From Nonomuraea candida (lineage in GTDB: Bacteria; Actinomycetota; Actinomycetes; Streptosporangiales; Streptosporangiaceae): a DNA stretch of 64,000 nucleotides. A program made the translations under genes and the position numbers. The stretch is from assembly GCF_000725485.1 (NCBI RefSeq), contig NZ_JOAG01000020.1, positions 186,001 to 250,000 of the forward strand, written 5' to 3'. Of this stretch, positions 1 to 8,735 are shown one piece after another; position 1 is the first letter of the stretch; each line of letters begins with the position of its first letter. A model generated the notes under the pieces. The model worked only from the letters and a program-made list of their open reading frames with translations. It ran no database searches and had not been told where the DNA came from.

Positions 1-1689
1 CGCCGCCTGGCCACCGCCGGGTTCGACGGCACCGTACGGGTGTGGGACCTGGCGGGCGGCCCGGCCCCGCGGGTTCCGCGCGTGCTGCGCGGGCACAAGG
101 GGCCCGTGTGGGGGGTCGCCTTCGCCCCCGACGGGACCGGGGTCGCCTCGACGGGCGACGACGGCACCCTGCGCGTGTGGCCCCTGACCGGCCGCGCCGC
201 CCCCGTCGTCAGGAAGGCGCACCGGGGCCCGGTCTGGGGCGTGGCCTACAGCCCCGACGGGCGGCACGTGGCCTCCGGCGGCGCGGACCACCTCATCCGC
301 CTCTGGGACCTGCGGGGAAGGGCGGAGCCGGTCGTGCTGAAGGGCCACACGGCCATGGGCAAACGGCTGGCCTTCACCGCCGACGGCACCAGGCTGGCCA
401 GCGCCGGCATCGACGGCACCGCCAGGGTGTGGGCGCTGGACGACCGCGACGCCGAGCCGGTCATGCTGCACGGGCACGAGGGCAGCGTGGAGGGGGTCGC
501 GTTCAGCAGGGACGGGCACCGCCTGGCCGCCGCCGGCGACGACGGCTCGATCCGCGTCTTCAGCCCGGCCGGCGGCGGCGAGGCGCTGGTGCTGCGGGGG
601 CACGACCGGGTCGTGTGGAACGCCGAGTTCAGCGCCGACGGCCGCCGCCTGGTCAGCGTCGGCGACGACGGCACCGTACGGATCTGGGACGCCACCGGCA
701 TGGGCGCGCCCGTCGTCCTGCGCGGCCACCGCGACGAGGTGTGGAACCTGGCCCTGTCGCCCGACGGGACGAAGCTCGCCAGCGGCGGTGCTGACGCCAC
801 CGTCCGCGTCTGGGAGGTGTCGGGCCACGCGTCCGACGAGGACCGCCCGGTCGTGCTGCGCGGTCACACCGGCCAGGTGTACGGGCTGGCCTTCGGCCCG
901 GGCGGACGGCTGCTGGCCACCGGGAGCGGGGACGGCACCGTGCGCATCTGGGACACCGCCGGCACGGCCGGACCCCGCGTGCTGCGCGGGCACACCCAGC
1001 CGGTCGGCGCGGTGGCGTTCGCCCCCGACCGGCGGCACGTGGCCAGTGTCGGCAATGACGGATCCCTGCGCGTCTGGCCCGTCGGCGGCGCGGGGCCGCC
1101 GCGCGTGATCCGGGTCAGCCCCGAGATGCTGCGCTACGTGGCCTACAGCCCCGACGGCAGGTACGTGGCCACCGTCGGCCTGGACGGGCAGGTCCGCCTC
1201 TACGACACGAAAGCCTTCGGCGAGCCCGTCGTCCTGCGCGGGCACGAGGGCATGGTGTGGGCGGTGACCTTCAGCGCGGACGGGCGCCGCCTGGCCAGCG
1301 TCGGCAGCGACGCCACCGTACGCGTCTGGGACGTCACCGCCCCCGGCCGGGGCGCGCCGCTCGTGCTGCGCGGGCACCAGGGGGCGGTCTGGCAGGTGGC
1401 GTTCGCCCCCGACGGCCGGTGGGTGGGGACGAGCGGGCACGACGACACTCTGCGACTCTGGCGCGACGGCCGGCCCGGTACGCCCCTGACCGTCACGGGG
1501 TTCGCCGCCAGCGTCGAAGCCGTCGTCTTCCGCCCCGGGACCGGCCAGGGGGACGGCGCCGTACGGCGGGCCACCGCGCACGGGGACGGCACCGTGCGGT
1601 TGTGGTCCTGCGACGCCTGCGCCCCGATCGGCCGCATCCTCGCCGAGGCCGACGACCGCCTGACCCGCCCCACCGCACCCGCCGGCTGA
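1..1689 (+). CDS. WD40-repeat protein, C-terminal part (5' end outside the window)
   Basis: The reading frame is open from base 1, so the gene begins upstream. The visible 562 residues are almost entirely WD40 repeats. I count about twelve complete units plus a partial one at the left edge, each with the pattern LRGH-x-VW-x-AFxPDG-x-ASxGxDGTVRVWD. This is enough for two stacked beta-propellers. The tail CDACAPIGRILAEADDR is like the end of actinobacterial STAND NTPase or protein-kinase WD40 proteins, so the missing N-terminus probably carries a signalling domain (inference). WD40 propellers act as protein-docking scaffolds. A hairpin directly follows the stop. The call of a WD40 propeller is firm; the full-length architecture is unknown. 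Confidence 0.93.
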   Translation, partial: RRLATAGFDGTVRVWDLAGGPAPRVPRVLRGHKGPVWGVAFAPDGTGVASTGDDGTLRVWPLTGRAAPVVRKAHRGPVWGVAYSPDGRHVASGGADHLIRLWDLRGRAEPVVLKGHTAMGKRLAFTADGTRLASAGIDGTARVWALDDRDAEPVMLHGHEGSVEGVAFSRDGHRLAAAGDDGSIRVFSPAGGGEALVLRGHDRVVWNAEFSADGRRLVSVGDDGTVRIWDATGMGAPVVLRGHRDEVWNLALSPDGTKLASGGADATVRVWEVSGHASDEDRPVVLRGHTGQVYGLAFGPGGRLLATGSGDGTVRIWDTAGTAGPRVLRGHTQPVGAVAFAPDRRHVASVGNDGSLRVWPVGGAGPPRVIRVSPEMLRYVAYSPDGRYVATVGLDGQVRLYDTKAFGEPVVLRGHEGMVWAVTFSADGRRLASVGSDATVRVWDVTAPGRGAPLVLRGHQGAVWQVAFAPDGRWVGTSGHDDTLRLWRDGRPGTPLTVTGFAASVEAVVFRPGTGQGDGAVRRATAHGDGTVRLWSCDACAPIGRILAEADDRLTRPTAPAG

Positions 1690-1691
1690 AA

Positions 1692-1709
1692 CCCGGGCCC
1701 CCGCCCGGG
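1692..1709 (+). terminator. Hairpin after the WD40 gene
   Basis: CCCGGGC, a CCCC loop, then GCCCGGG, beginning two bases after the WD40 stop codon. There is no T-run, as is common in actinomycete terminators. Short arms make this moderate only. Confidence 0.45.
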
Positions 1710-1889
1710 CCCTCAGCGGGTCGTGAACGGGAACGCGCCCTTGGTCATGGCCGCGGCGCGCGACGGTCCCGGCGGGCCTCCAGCTCCTCCGGGCTGACCA
1801 CCGTCAGCCGAGCCCGGCCGGACCGGCTCCGCGTCCCCGCCCCAGGGGGCCACGGCGGGGCCACGGCGGGGCCGGGGACAATGAGGGAC

Positions 1890-3911
1890 ATGACACGCGC
1901 GGTGTACGTAGCGGCCGGTGAGGCGGGAAGCAACAAGGGGGCCATCGCCCTGGGCCTGGTCGAGCTGCTGTCACGGCAGGTCGGGACCGTGGGGGTGTTC
2001 CGGCCCGTGGTGCGGGCGGGCCGCGAGGACGCCCTCATCAACACCATCCGCGCCAGGTTCCAGCTCGACCTGCCCTACGAGGCGTGCGCGGGCGTCACCT
2101 ACGACGAGGTGCACGCCGACGCCGAGCGGGCGGCGGGGGACGTCGTGGCCCGCTTCCGCGCGCTGGCCGGGCGGTGCGACGCGGTCGTGGTGATCGGCAC
2201 CGACTACACCGACGTGGGCGCGCCGACCGAGTTCGGCTACAACGCCCGCCTGGCCGCCGACCTGGGCACGCCGGTGATCAACGTGGTGAACGCGCGGGGC
2301 CGGAGCGGGGCGCAGGTCGCCGCCGCGGTCGAGCTGTCGTCCAGGGAGCTGGCGCAGCATCACGCGCACGAGCTGGCGGTCGTGGTGACGCGGGCCGCCG
2401 AGCGGCTCCCGATCTCGCACGTGACGCCGGTGTTCGTGCTGCCCGAGACCCCGTCGCTGCGCGCGCCGACGGTGGCCGACCTGCTCGACGCCTGTGACGG
2501 CACGTTCTTCCTGGGCGAGCGCGACGGGCTCGGCCGGGAGGCGAGCGCGCTGCTGGTCGGCGCGATGTCGCTGCCCAACATCCTCGACCGCTACACCGAG
2601 GGCGCGGCGGTGATCATCCCGTCCGACCGGGCCGCCGCGCTGCTGCCCGGCCTGATCGCCGCCCATGCCTCGCCCGGCTTCCCCTCCCTGTCGGCGGTGG
2701 TGCTCACCGGCGGCACCGACCTGCCCGCCCCGGTGGACCGGCTGCTGCGCGGCATGGCCATCCCGCTGCCGGTGATCGCCACCGATCACGACACGTTCGA
2801 CACCGCCACCCGCCTGTCGGTCGTGGAGGGCCGCTTCACGCCCGAGGCCGGCGGCAAGATCGACACGGCGCTGCGGCTGTTCGCCGCGCACGTGGACGGC
2901 CGGCTGCTGCTGGAGCGGCTGGCCATCGCCAAGACCGACGTGGTCACGCCGCTGATGTTCGAGTACGAGCTGCTGGACCGGGCCCGCGCCCGCCACATCG
3001 TGCTGCCCGAGGGCGAGGAGCCGCGCATCCTGCGCGCGGCCGACATCCTGCTCCGGCGGGGCGTGGCCGAGCTGACGCTGCTCGGCGACGAGGAGCGCGT
3101 CAAGGCGCGCGCCGCCCAGCTCGGCCTGGACCTCGACGGGGCGCGGGTGCTCAGCCCGTTCGACGAGGAGCTGCGCGAGCGCTTCGCCCGCGCCTACGCC
3201 GAGGCGCGGGCGCACAAGGGCATGACGGTCGAGCTGGCCCGCGACACCGTCACCGACGTGTCCTACTTCGGCACGCTGATGGTGCACACCGGCATGGCCG
3301 ACGGCATGGTCTCGGGCGCGGCGCACACCACCGCGCACACGATCAGGCCGGCGTTCGAGATCCTGCGCCTGGGCCTGGTCTCCAGCGTGTTCTTCATGTG
3401 CCTGGCCGACCGGGTGCTGGTGTACGGCGACTGCGCGGTCAACCCCGACCCGACCGCCGAGCAGCTCGCCGACATCGCGATCTCCTCGGCGCACACCGCG
3501 GCCCGGTTCGGCGTGGACCCGAAAATTGCCATGCTGTCGTACTCGACGGGCGCCTCGGGCGCCGGGGCCGACGTCGACAAGGTCCGCGCCGCCACCGAGC
3601 TGGTCCGCGAGCGCCGCCCCGACCTCCAGGTGGAGGGGCCGATCCAGTACGACGCCGCGGTCGACCCCACCGTGGCGCGCGCCAAGATGCCCGACAGCCG
3701 GGTGGCCGGGCACGCCACCGTCTTCGTCGTGCCCGACCTGAACACCGGCAACAACCTCTACAAGGCCGTCCAGCGCAGCGCCGGGGCCGTCGCGGTCGGG
3801 CCGGTGCTCCAGGGGCTGCGCAAGCCGGTCAACGACCTGTCCAGAGGGGCCACGGTCGCCGACATCGTCACCACCGTCGCCGTCACCGCCGCGCAGGTGC
3901 GCGACGACTGA
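1890..3911 (+). CDS. pta: Phosphate acetyltransferase
   Basis: A 673-aa enzyme converting acetyl-CoA and phosphate to acetyl phosphate and CoA in the cytoplasm, the same length class as other long (E. coli-type) Pta proteins. The N-terminus has a P-loop-like region (YVAAGEAGSNKGAIALG, residues 5-21), followed by a DRTGG-like middle region. The C-terminal half is the catalytic PTA/PTB domain: LPEGEEPRILRAADIL, YSTGASGAGADVDK and DLNTGNNLYKAVQRSAGAVA are all clear. The frame stays open far upstream, but conservation begins at MTRAVYVAAGEAGS. ATG 1890 was chosen; ATG 1881 in the same frame is possible. The usual partner acetate kinase (ackA) is not beside it: the next gene is convergent and unrelated. 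Confidence 0.95.
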   Translation: MTRAVYVAAGEAGSNKGAIALGLVELLSRQVGTVGVFRPVVRAGREDALINTIRARFQLDLPYEACAGVTYDEVHADAERAAGDVVARFRALAGRCDAVVVIGTDYTDVGAPTEFGYNARLAADLGTPVINVVNARGRSGAQVAAAVELSSRELAQHHAHELAVVVTRAAERLPISHVTPVFVLPETPSLRAPTVADLLDACDGTFFLGERDGLGREASALLVGAMSLPNILDRYTEGAAVIIPSDRAAALLPGLIAAHASPGFPSLSAVVLTGGTDLPAPVDRLLRGMAIPLPVIATDHDTFDTATRLSVVEGRFTPEAGGKIDTALRLFAAHVDGRLLLERLAIAKTDVVTPLMFEYELLDRARARHIVLPEGEEPRILRAADILLRRGVAELTLLGDEERVKARAAQLGLDLDGARVLSPFDEELRERFARAYAEARAHKGMTVELARDTVTDVSYFGTLMVHTGMADGMVSGAAHTTAHTIRPAFEILRLGLVSSVFFMCLADRVLVYGDCAVNPDPTAEQLADIAISSAHTAARFGVDPKIAMLSYSTGASGAGADVDKVRAATELVRERRPDLQVEGPIQYDAAVDPTVARAKMPDSRVAGHATVFVVPDLNTGNNLYKAVQRSAGAVAVGPVLQGLRKPVNDLSRGATVADIVTTVAVTAAQVRDD

Positions 3912-3946
3912 ACGGCCGGCGCACGAGGGCTTTCAGGCGACGGTCC

Positions 3947-6724
3947 TCAGGCGGTGGCCTGGTCGAGGAGTTCGAGCAGGTGCCGGTACGGCTCGCCGGT
4001 GGCGCGCGTCATGCCCAGCTCGCAGGTGCGGTTGACGGAGGCGTGCGCGGCGAAGTCGCCGGCCCGCACGGCGGCGGCCTCGGCGCGGGTGGCCGAGGCG
4101 GTCAGCTCCGGGTGCAGCAGGCCCCGGTCGCCCGCGAAGGCGCAGCACTGCCAGTCGTCGGGGACCACCACCTGCTCCGCGACGGCCTCCGCGACGCGGG
4201 CGAGGGCCGCGTCCAGGCCCAGACGGGTGGAGGAGCAGGTCGGGTGCAGCGCCAGCGACGGCAGCCGGCGCCGCACGGTCAGGCGCGGCAGGAGGAACTC
4301 GGAGGCGTAGGCGACCGCGTCGAGCACCCGCAGCCCGGACCGGTCCTCGGCGAGCCGGTGGAAGCCCTCGGTGCAGGAGGCGGCGTCGCTGACCACCGGG
4401 AGCCGGCCGCCGTCGGTCGCCTTGAGCAGCGCCTCACGAACGCGGCCCGCCATCGTCTCGTGGCCGCCCGTGTAGCCCTTGGACGACCACGGGGTGCCGC
4501 AGCACAGCCCGCCGATCTCCTCCGGCACGCGCAGCCGCAGGCCCGCCCGCCCGACCAGCCGGGCGAACGCGATCATCACCCCGGTCCCGCCGTCGGCGGG
4601 CGCGAACAGGGTGTTCAGGCAGGACGGGAGGTAGACCACGTCGGCGTCGGCGTTCGGCGCCGGGCGGCGGCGCATCCCGCCGCGCGGCAGGTCGCGGCTC
4701 CACTCGGGGACGGCCTCGGCAGAGGTGAGGGCGCGGGCGGCGCGGGCGGCGGCCTCCGGCAGGGCGGGCGGGGTGGCGGCGGCGGTGTCGAGGGCCAGGC
4801 TCATCGCCCGGGTGACGCCGTCCCAGTGCCTGGCGGCGCTCTTCCAGCCGGCCTGGGCGGCGCGGCCGTGGCGTTCGGCGCGCAGGCGCTTGGTCAGGTC
4901 GCCGGTGTTGATCTGCACGGGGCAGGCGGTGGCGCACATGCCGTCCACGGCGCAGGTGTCCACGGCGTCGTAGGCGTACTCGGACTCCAGCTCGCGGGCC
5001 AGGGCGTGATCGCCGGCGGCGTGGGCGGCGGCCAGCTCGCGGCGCAGCACGATGCGCTGGCGCGGGGTGGTGGTCAGGTCGCGGCTGGGGCAGACGGGCT
5101 CGCAGTAGCCGCACTCGACGCACCGGTCCACCTCGGGCTCGACGGTGACGACGGGCTTGAGGTCGCGCAGGTGGGCGTCGTCGTGGTCGGTGAGCACGAC
5201 GCCTGCGTTGAGCGTGCCCGCCGGGTCGCACAGGCGCTTGACCTCGCGCATCACCTCGTACAGCTCGTCGCCGTACTGGCGGCGCACGAACGGCGCCATG
5301 ACCCGGCCGGTGCCGTGCTCGGCCTTGAGCGTGCCGCCCCTGGACAGGACGGCCTCGACCATGTCCTCGGTGAAGGCGGCGTAGCGCGCCAGCTCGGTGG
5401 CGAAGCGCTCGTTGAGCATGAAGTGCAGGTTGCCGTCCTTGGCGTGGCCGAAGATGACGCTGCGCTCGTAGCGGTGCGCCTCGAACAGAGCGGTGAGGTC
5501 GTCGCACAGGCCGGCGAGGGCGGGCACCGGGACGGCGACGTCCTCCAGCAGCGCGGTGGTGCCGCTGGGGCGGGCGCCGGCGACGGCGGCGTACAGGCCC
5601 TTGCGGATGTGCCACAACGCCGCCCGGCCGCCCGCGTCCCTGCTCAGCCGGGCCGGGACCGCCAGATGCAGGCCGGCCAACGCGCGCTCGGCCGCCCGCT
5701 CGGCCTCGGCCAGCGCCTCGGGGTCGGACTCCTGCCACTCGACCAGCAGCGCGGCGTGGCCGGTGACGTCGAGCGCGTGCAGCAGGTCGCCGGCCTTGGG
5801 GTCGGTGCGTGCCACCCGCAGGGACTCGGCGTCCAGCAGCTCGACGGCGGCGGGGGCGGCCGCGACGAGCTGCGGCATCGCCTCCATCGCCGCGTGCAGG
5901 GTGGGGAAGACGAGCAGGCCGGTGGCGGCCAGCCGGTGCGCGGGCACCGTGCGGAAGACCGCCTCGGCGACGAAGCCGAGCGTGCCCTCGCTGCCGATCA
6001 CCAGGTGGGCGAGGATCTGCGCGGGCGTGTCGTGGTCGAGAAAGCTGTTCAGGCCGTAGCCCATGGTGTTCTTCAGCGCGAACTGGGCCCGCAGGCGGCG
6101 CACCGAGCCGGGGTTGCCGCGGATGCGGTCGCGCAGCCGGAGCAGGCCGCGCGCCAGCTCGGGTTCGAGGGCCAGCAGCCGCTCCTCGGCGTCGGGCGCG
6201 CCGGTGTCGAGGACGGTGCCGCTGGGCAGCACGATCGTCATCGACTCCAGGGTCTGGTACGTGTTGGCGTGCGTGCCGCAGGTCATGCCGCTGGAGTTGT
6301 TGGCCACCACGCCGCCGATCGTGCACGCCGACTCGCTGGCCGGGTCGGGGCCGAGCTTGCGGCCGTACGCGGCCAGGCGGGCGTTGACCTGGCGCAGCAC
6401 CGCGCCGGGCTGCACCCGCACCCGTGCCCCGCCGTCCAGCACCTCGATCGCGCGGAAGTGGCGGCGGGTGTCGACCAGGAGGTGCGCGCTGACCGCCTGC
6501 CCGCTCAGGCTGGTGCCGCCGGAGCGGAAGGTCAGCGGCAGCCCCGTGCGCAGCAGCGCCGCCACCTGCCCGGCGTTCTCCGGCACCACCACGGCCTGCG
6601 GGGTGAGCAGGTAGTGCGAGGCGTCGTGGGCCATGCCGAGCCGGTCGCTCGCCCGGGTGCGGGTGATGCCGGGGACGGCGGTTTCCACCGTGGCGAGGAG
6701 GGCGGGGTCCGGCACAGTGATCAC
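3947..6724 (-). CDS. FAD-binding and 4Fe-4S 2-hydroxyacid dehydrogenase (D-lactate / D-2-hydroxyglutarate dehydrogenase type, YdiJ-like)
   Basis: A 925-aa fusion of a GlcD-type FAD oxidase with a GlpC-type iron-sulfur half. An FAD_binding_4 fold occupies the first ~200 residues (PLTFRSGGTSLSGQ; GGVVANNSSGMTCGT), then the FAD-oxidase C-terminal domain (FGHAKDGNLHFML). Two ferredoxin-like clusters follow at about residues 530-541 (CVECGYCEPVCP) and 589-600 (CAVDGMCATACP). Paired CCG segments end the protein: LPSCLN, GLCCGTPWSSKG, HPTCSSTRLG and CCAFAGDRG. The family oxidises D-2-hydroxyacids and passes electrons through the Fe-S clusters to a membrane acceptor. GTG 6724 begins VITVPDPALL; GTG 6715 is an alternative. 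The open frame upstream of 6724 has no family similarity. Lactate versus 2-hydroxyglutarate cannot be decided by reading. Confidence 0.9.
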   Translation of the reverse strand: MITVPDPALLATVETAVPGITRTRASDRLGMAHDASHYLLTPQAVVVPENAGQVAALLRTGLPLTFRSGGTSLSGQAVSAHLLVDTRRHFRAIEVLDGGARVRVQPGAVLRQVNARLAAYGRKLGPDPASESACTIGGVVANNSSGMTCGTHANTYQTLESMTIVLPSGTVLDTGAPDAEERLLALEPELARGLLRLRDRIRGNPGSVRRLRAQFALKNTMGYGLNSFLDHDTPAQILAHLVIGSEGTLGFVAEAVFRTVPAHRLAATGLLVFPTLHAAMEAMPQLVAAAPAAVELLDAESLRVARTDPKAGDLLHALDVTGHAALLVEWQESDPEALAEAERAAERALAGLHLAVPARLSRDAGGRAALWHIRKGLYAAVAGARPSGTTALLEDVAVPVPALAGLCDDLTALFEAHRYERSVIFGHAKDGNLHFMLNERFATELARYAAFTEDMVEAVLSRGGTLKAEHGTGRVMAPFVRRQYGDELYEVMREVKRLCDPAGTLNAGVVLTDHDDAHLRDLKPVVTVEPEVDRCVECGYCEPVCPSRDLTTTPRQRIVLRRELAAAHAAGDHALARELESEYAYDAVDTCAVDGMCATACPVQINTGDLTKRLRAERHGRAAQAGWKSAARHWDGVTRAMSLALDTAAATPPALPEAAARAARALTSAEAVPEWSRDLPRGGMRRRPAPNADADVVYLPSCLNTLFAPADGGTGVMIAFARLVGRAGLRLRVPEEIGGLCCGTPWSSKGYTGGHETMAGRVREALLKATDGGRLPVVSDAASCTEGFHRLAEDRSGLRVLDAVAYASEFLLPRLTVRRRLPSLALHPTCSSTRLGLDAALARVAEAVAEQVVVPDDWQCCAFAGDRGLLHPELTASATRAEAAAVRAGDFAAHASVNRTCELGMTRATGEPYRHLLELLDQATA

Positions 6725-7046
6725 GTTCTTACTCTCTCGTCGGCGCGGGGACAATGGGATCTTAAGACCCGCCCCCTCATCACCCGAGCGACGACCTGCC
6801 CGAACACCCTCCGTGTCGGCCGCGTCCCGGCCCGGCGAGTCCGCCTGGGACCGGCGGCCCCGGCCCCGCGGGCACGCTTCGGACCGGCGGGCCTCCGCCC
6901 GGCGCGACGGCCGTGCCCCGGTCCGGCGGCCGGGAGAGGCGGCGCGGTCAGTGCCGGCCGTCGCCGCGAGCGCGTCACCGGCCTCTCTCCGCGCGACTAC
7001 CGCCGCCGGCACGAGGTCCGCCGGCCGGATCGCGGGCGGCCTGGCA
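6725..7046. other. 322-base G+C-rich stretch with no gene seen
   Basis: Lies between the start of the FAD/Fe-S dehydrogenase and the stop of the GAP-family gene, both on the minus strand, so it should hold the dehydrogenase promoter. Open frames here are arginine/proline/alanine-rich and unconvincing. On the minus strand TTGTCC, 17 bases, then TAAGAA ends one base before GTG 6724 and is a weak promoter candidate. No RNA gene or clear terminator was seen. Confidence 0.5.
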
Positions 7047-7730
7047 TCAGGTGAAGGGCGGTAGCGCGCTCAACGTGATGGTGATCTCGTCGGGGGCCGC
7101 GTCCAGGAGGAGCAGGACCCCCGCGATCCCGATGATCCAGCGCAGCGCCGAGCGGGAGCCGGAGGAGAACCCGCGCTGCCACCGTTCGAACCGGTCGCGC
7201 ATCCGCTCGCCCAGCGCCGCCCACGCGGCGAGGAGCAGGACGCCCGGGGCGACCATGACGGCCACGTACGCGCCGAGCAGCGGCGACCACTGCGCGACCG
7301 GCAGGCCGGCCGTGGTCATGATGCCGATCGCCGCGAAGTACGGCACGGCCGTGGCGAACTCGAACAGCCAGGTGCCCAGCCCCAGCAGCACCATCGCGCC
7401 CGGGGTGAAGGAGCGGGCCGCGACGGGGGAGCGGTCCGGGCCCTTGGCGGGGATGACGAAGCTCGCCACCACGAGCGCCGCGCCGACCCCGGCCTGCGCC
7501 CACGGCCACACGCCGTCGCCGATGTGCGGCACGACCGCGCCCAGCCCCAGCATGAGCAGCGCGCCCAGCACGAAGTAGGCGACCGCGACCGACCCGAGGT
7601 ACACCCCCAGCAGCGCCCCCACGCGGCGCGGCCGGGCCAGCAGGAGATAGAGGGTCACCCCGATCACGGTGGGACTGAGCGTGTCGAGTAAGGCCAGCCC
7701 GAGCACCGCCCCGACGATTTCCACGGACAT
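7047..7730 (-). CDS. GAP/Sap-family integral membrane protein
   Basis: A 227-aa membrane protein with about six hydrophobic segments, starting MSVEIVGAVLGLALLDTLSP. It matches the actinobacterial GAP family (Sap, 'sulfolipid/peptidoglycolipid addressing protein'), thought to take part in moving lipids or small molecules across the membrane. Motifs seen are LDTLSPTVIGVTLYLLLARPR and a charged cytoplasmic loop near residue 110. ATG 7730 has a strong GGAGGGAG ribosome-binding site; upstream residues in the open frame lack similarity. It is divergent from a TetR gene whose dyads lie in the 77-base gap, so repression by that TetR is likely. Substrate unknown. Confidence 0.75.
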   Translation of the reverse strand: MSVEIVGAVLGLALLDTLSPTVIGVTLYLLLARPRRVGALLGVYLGSVAVAYFVLGALLMLGLGAVVPHIGDGVWPWAQAGVGAALVVASFVIPAKGPDRSPVAARSFTPGAMVLLGLGTWLFEFATAVPYFAAIGIMTTAGLPVAQWSPLLGAYVAVMVAPGVLLLAAWAALGERMRDRFERWQRGFSSGSRSALRWIIGIAGVLLLLDAAPDEITITLSALPPFT

Positions 7731-7764
7731 GACGCGTCTCCCTCCGGAAGCCCGCGAGCGGAAA

Positions 7765-7780
7765 TAGCACATGCGTGTTA
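7765..7780. promoter_or_regulatory. Putative TetR operator, copy 1
   Basis: TAGCAC, ATGC, GTGTTA: a dyad with one mismatch between arms. The same TAGCAC-N4-GTGTTA pattern repeats 23 bases downstream, both in the gap between the GAP-family gene and the divergent TetR gene. Two copies of one dyad between a regulator and a divergent gene is the usual TetR layout; binding is inferred. Confidence 0.6.
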
Positions 7781-7787
7781 GTTAAGC

Positions 7788-7803
7788 TAGCACACCCGTG
7801 TTA
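7788..7803. promoter_or_regulatory. Putative TetR operator, copy 2
   Basis: TAGCAC, ACCC, GTGTTA, identical arms to copy 1. It ends four bases before GTG 7808, so bound regulator would sit on the TetR gene's own start region. This is consistent with autorepression of a leaderless or nearly leaderless transcript. Confidence 0.6.
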
Positions 7804-7807
7804 ATCT

Positions 7808-8500
7808 GTGCGCGTGCCACGACTCGTCGATCATGACCAGCGCCGGGCCGAACTGGGCGCGGCGGCCATCCGGGTGATCCTGCGCGAGGGGCTGGGCGGC
7901 GTGACCGTGCGCGGGGTGGCCGCCGAGGCCGGCTGGTCCACCGGGTCCCTGCGGCACTACTTCCGCAACCAGCACGAGCTGCAGTCCTACGTGGTGGAGG
8001 CCACCACCGACGCCCTGCGCCGGCGGGTCCTGCCGCGCGTCCGGCGGCCCCGCACCGCGAGCTCGGCGGTCGAGGGGGTCGCCTCGATCCTGGAGGAGAT
8101 GCTGCCGCTCGACGCCGGACGGCGCGAGGAGTACGCGCTGTGGTCGGCGATCGTCGAATGGGAGCGGCAGCATCCCTCCGAGGGCGGCTCGGTGACCTGG
8201 AACGAGCAGCGGGCGCTGCACCGCCAGGCCGTCGCCCTCCTGCGCGGCCACGAGCCCGCCCAGGATCTGGACCGGGCCGCGCTCCCGCATCCCGATCCCG
8301 AGGTCGAGCTGTGGGCCGCGCTCCTGCACACGTTCGTCGACGGGCTCGCCGCCCAGATCGTCAACACCCCGGGCCAGATGCCCGCCGGCACCGCCGGTCG
8401 CCTGCTGCGCGCCCTGCTGCGCGCCGTGCCCCCTGCCGTGCCCCCTGTCGTGCCTCCTGTCGTGCCTCCTGCCGTGCCCCCCGCCCGCCCGGACCGCTGA
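7808..8500 (+). CDS. TetR/AcrR-family transcriptional regulator
   Basis: A 230-aa repressor. The N-terminal helix-turn-helix is clear (TVRGVAAEAGWSTGSLRHYFRNQHEL, residues ~36-61), followed by a variable ligand-binding domain with conserved tryptophans. It is divergent from the GAP-family membrane protein, and two TAGCAC-N4-GTGTTA dyads lie between them, so it probably controls that gene and itself. GTG 7808 is used; GTG 7814 is possible. The C-terminus ends in five AVPP/VVPP repeats encoded by a 12-bp tandem repeat, an appended low-complexity tail not normal for the family. The ligand is unknown. Confidence 0.88.
   Translation: MRVPRLVDHDQRRAELGAAAIRVILREGLGGVTVRGVAAEAGWSTGSLRHYFRNQHELQSYVVEATTDALRRRVLPRVRRPRTASSAVEGVASILEEMLPLDAGRREEYALWSAIVEWERQHPSEGGSVTWNEQRALHRQAVALLRGHEPAQDLDRAALPHPDPEVELWAALLHTFVDGLAAQIVNTPGQMPAGTAGRLLRALLRAVPPAVPPVVPPVVPPAVPPARPDR
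8423..8482 (+). repeat. 12-bp tandem repeat (5 copies) in the TetR 3' end
   Basis: Five in-phase copies of GCCGTGCCCCCT or GTCGTGCCTCCT. They encode (A/V)VPP units, so copy number can change without a frameshift. Confidence 0.85.
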
Positions 8501-8532
8501 CGCGCGGTCTCAGTGGTCGATCACCTCTCGCG

Positions 8533-8576
8533 GATCATGGTCCGGTCAGGCATACTGGTGCCGCCTGACCATGATC
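8533..8576. promoter_or_regulatory. Nested dyad upstream of the GH16 gene
   Basis: An outer dyad, GATCATGGTC (8533-8542) and GACCATGATC (8567-8576), encloses an inner dyad, GGTCAGGC (8544-8551) and GCCTGACC (8563-8570). It could terminate the upstream TetR transcript or be an operator for the GH16 gene; a CATACT box lies in its centre. No T-run follows, which slightly favours a protein-binding site. Confidence 0.4.
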
Positions 8577-8735
8577 ATTACCTGCACGAGGGCCGTCCGT
8601 CACGTGACCGGCAATCGACGGCGTCCCGGATGAGGCCCGCCCCGCCGTCGAGCGATCCCGCCGCGCCACCGCCAGAGCCTGGCACCGTCCACGAAGCCCT
8701 GCACCCCTACCCCTCACGCGGGACGAAAGGAACGC

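Noticed and set aside
1257..1889. Upstream extension of the pta frame
   Set aside because: It runs through the WD40 coding region in another frame with arginine-rich sequence; conservation starts at 1890.
1971..3713. Long open frame (580 codons) antisense to pta
   Set aside because: Gly/Arg/His/Val-rich translation with no family similarity; a shadow of a conserved gene in high-G+C DNA.
3398..7054. 1218-codon plus-strand frame opposite the FAD/Fe-S dehydrogenase
   Set aside because: Low-complexity Gly/Arg/Ala/Val product opposite a gene with clear domains; no ribosome-binding site.
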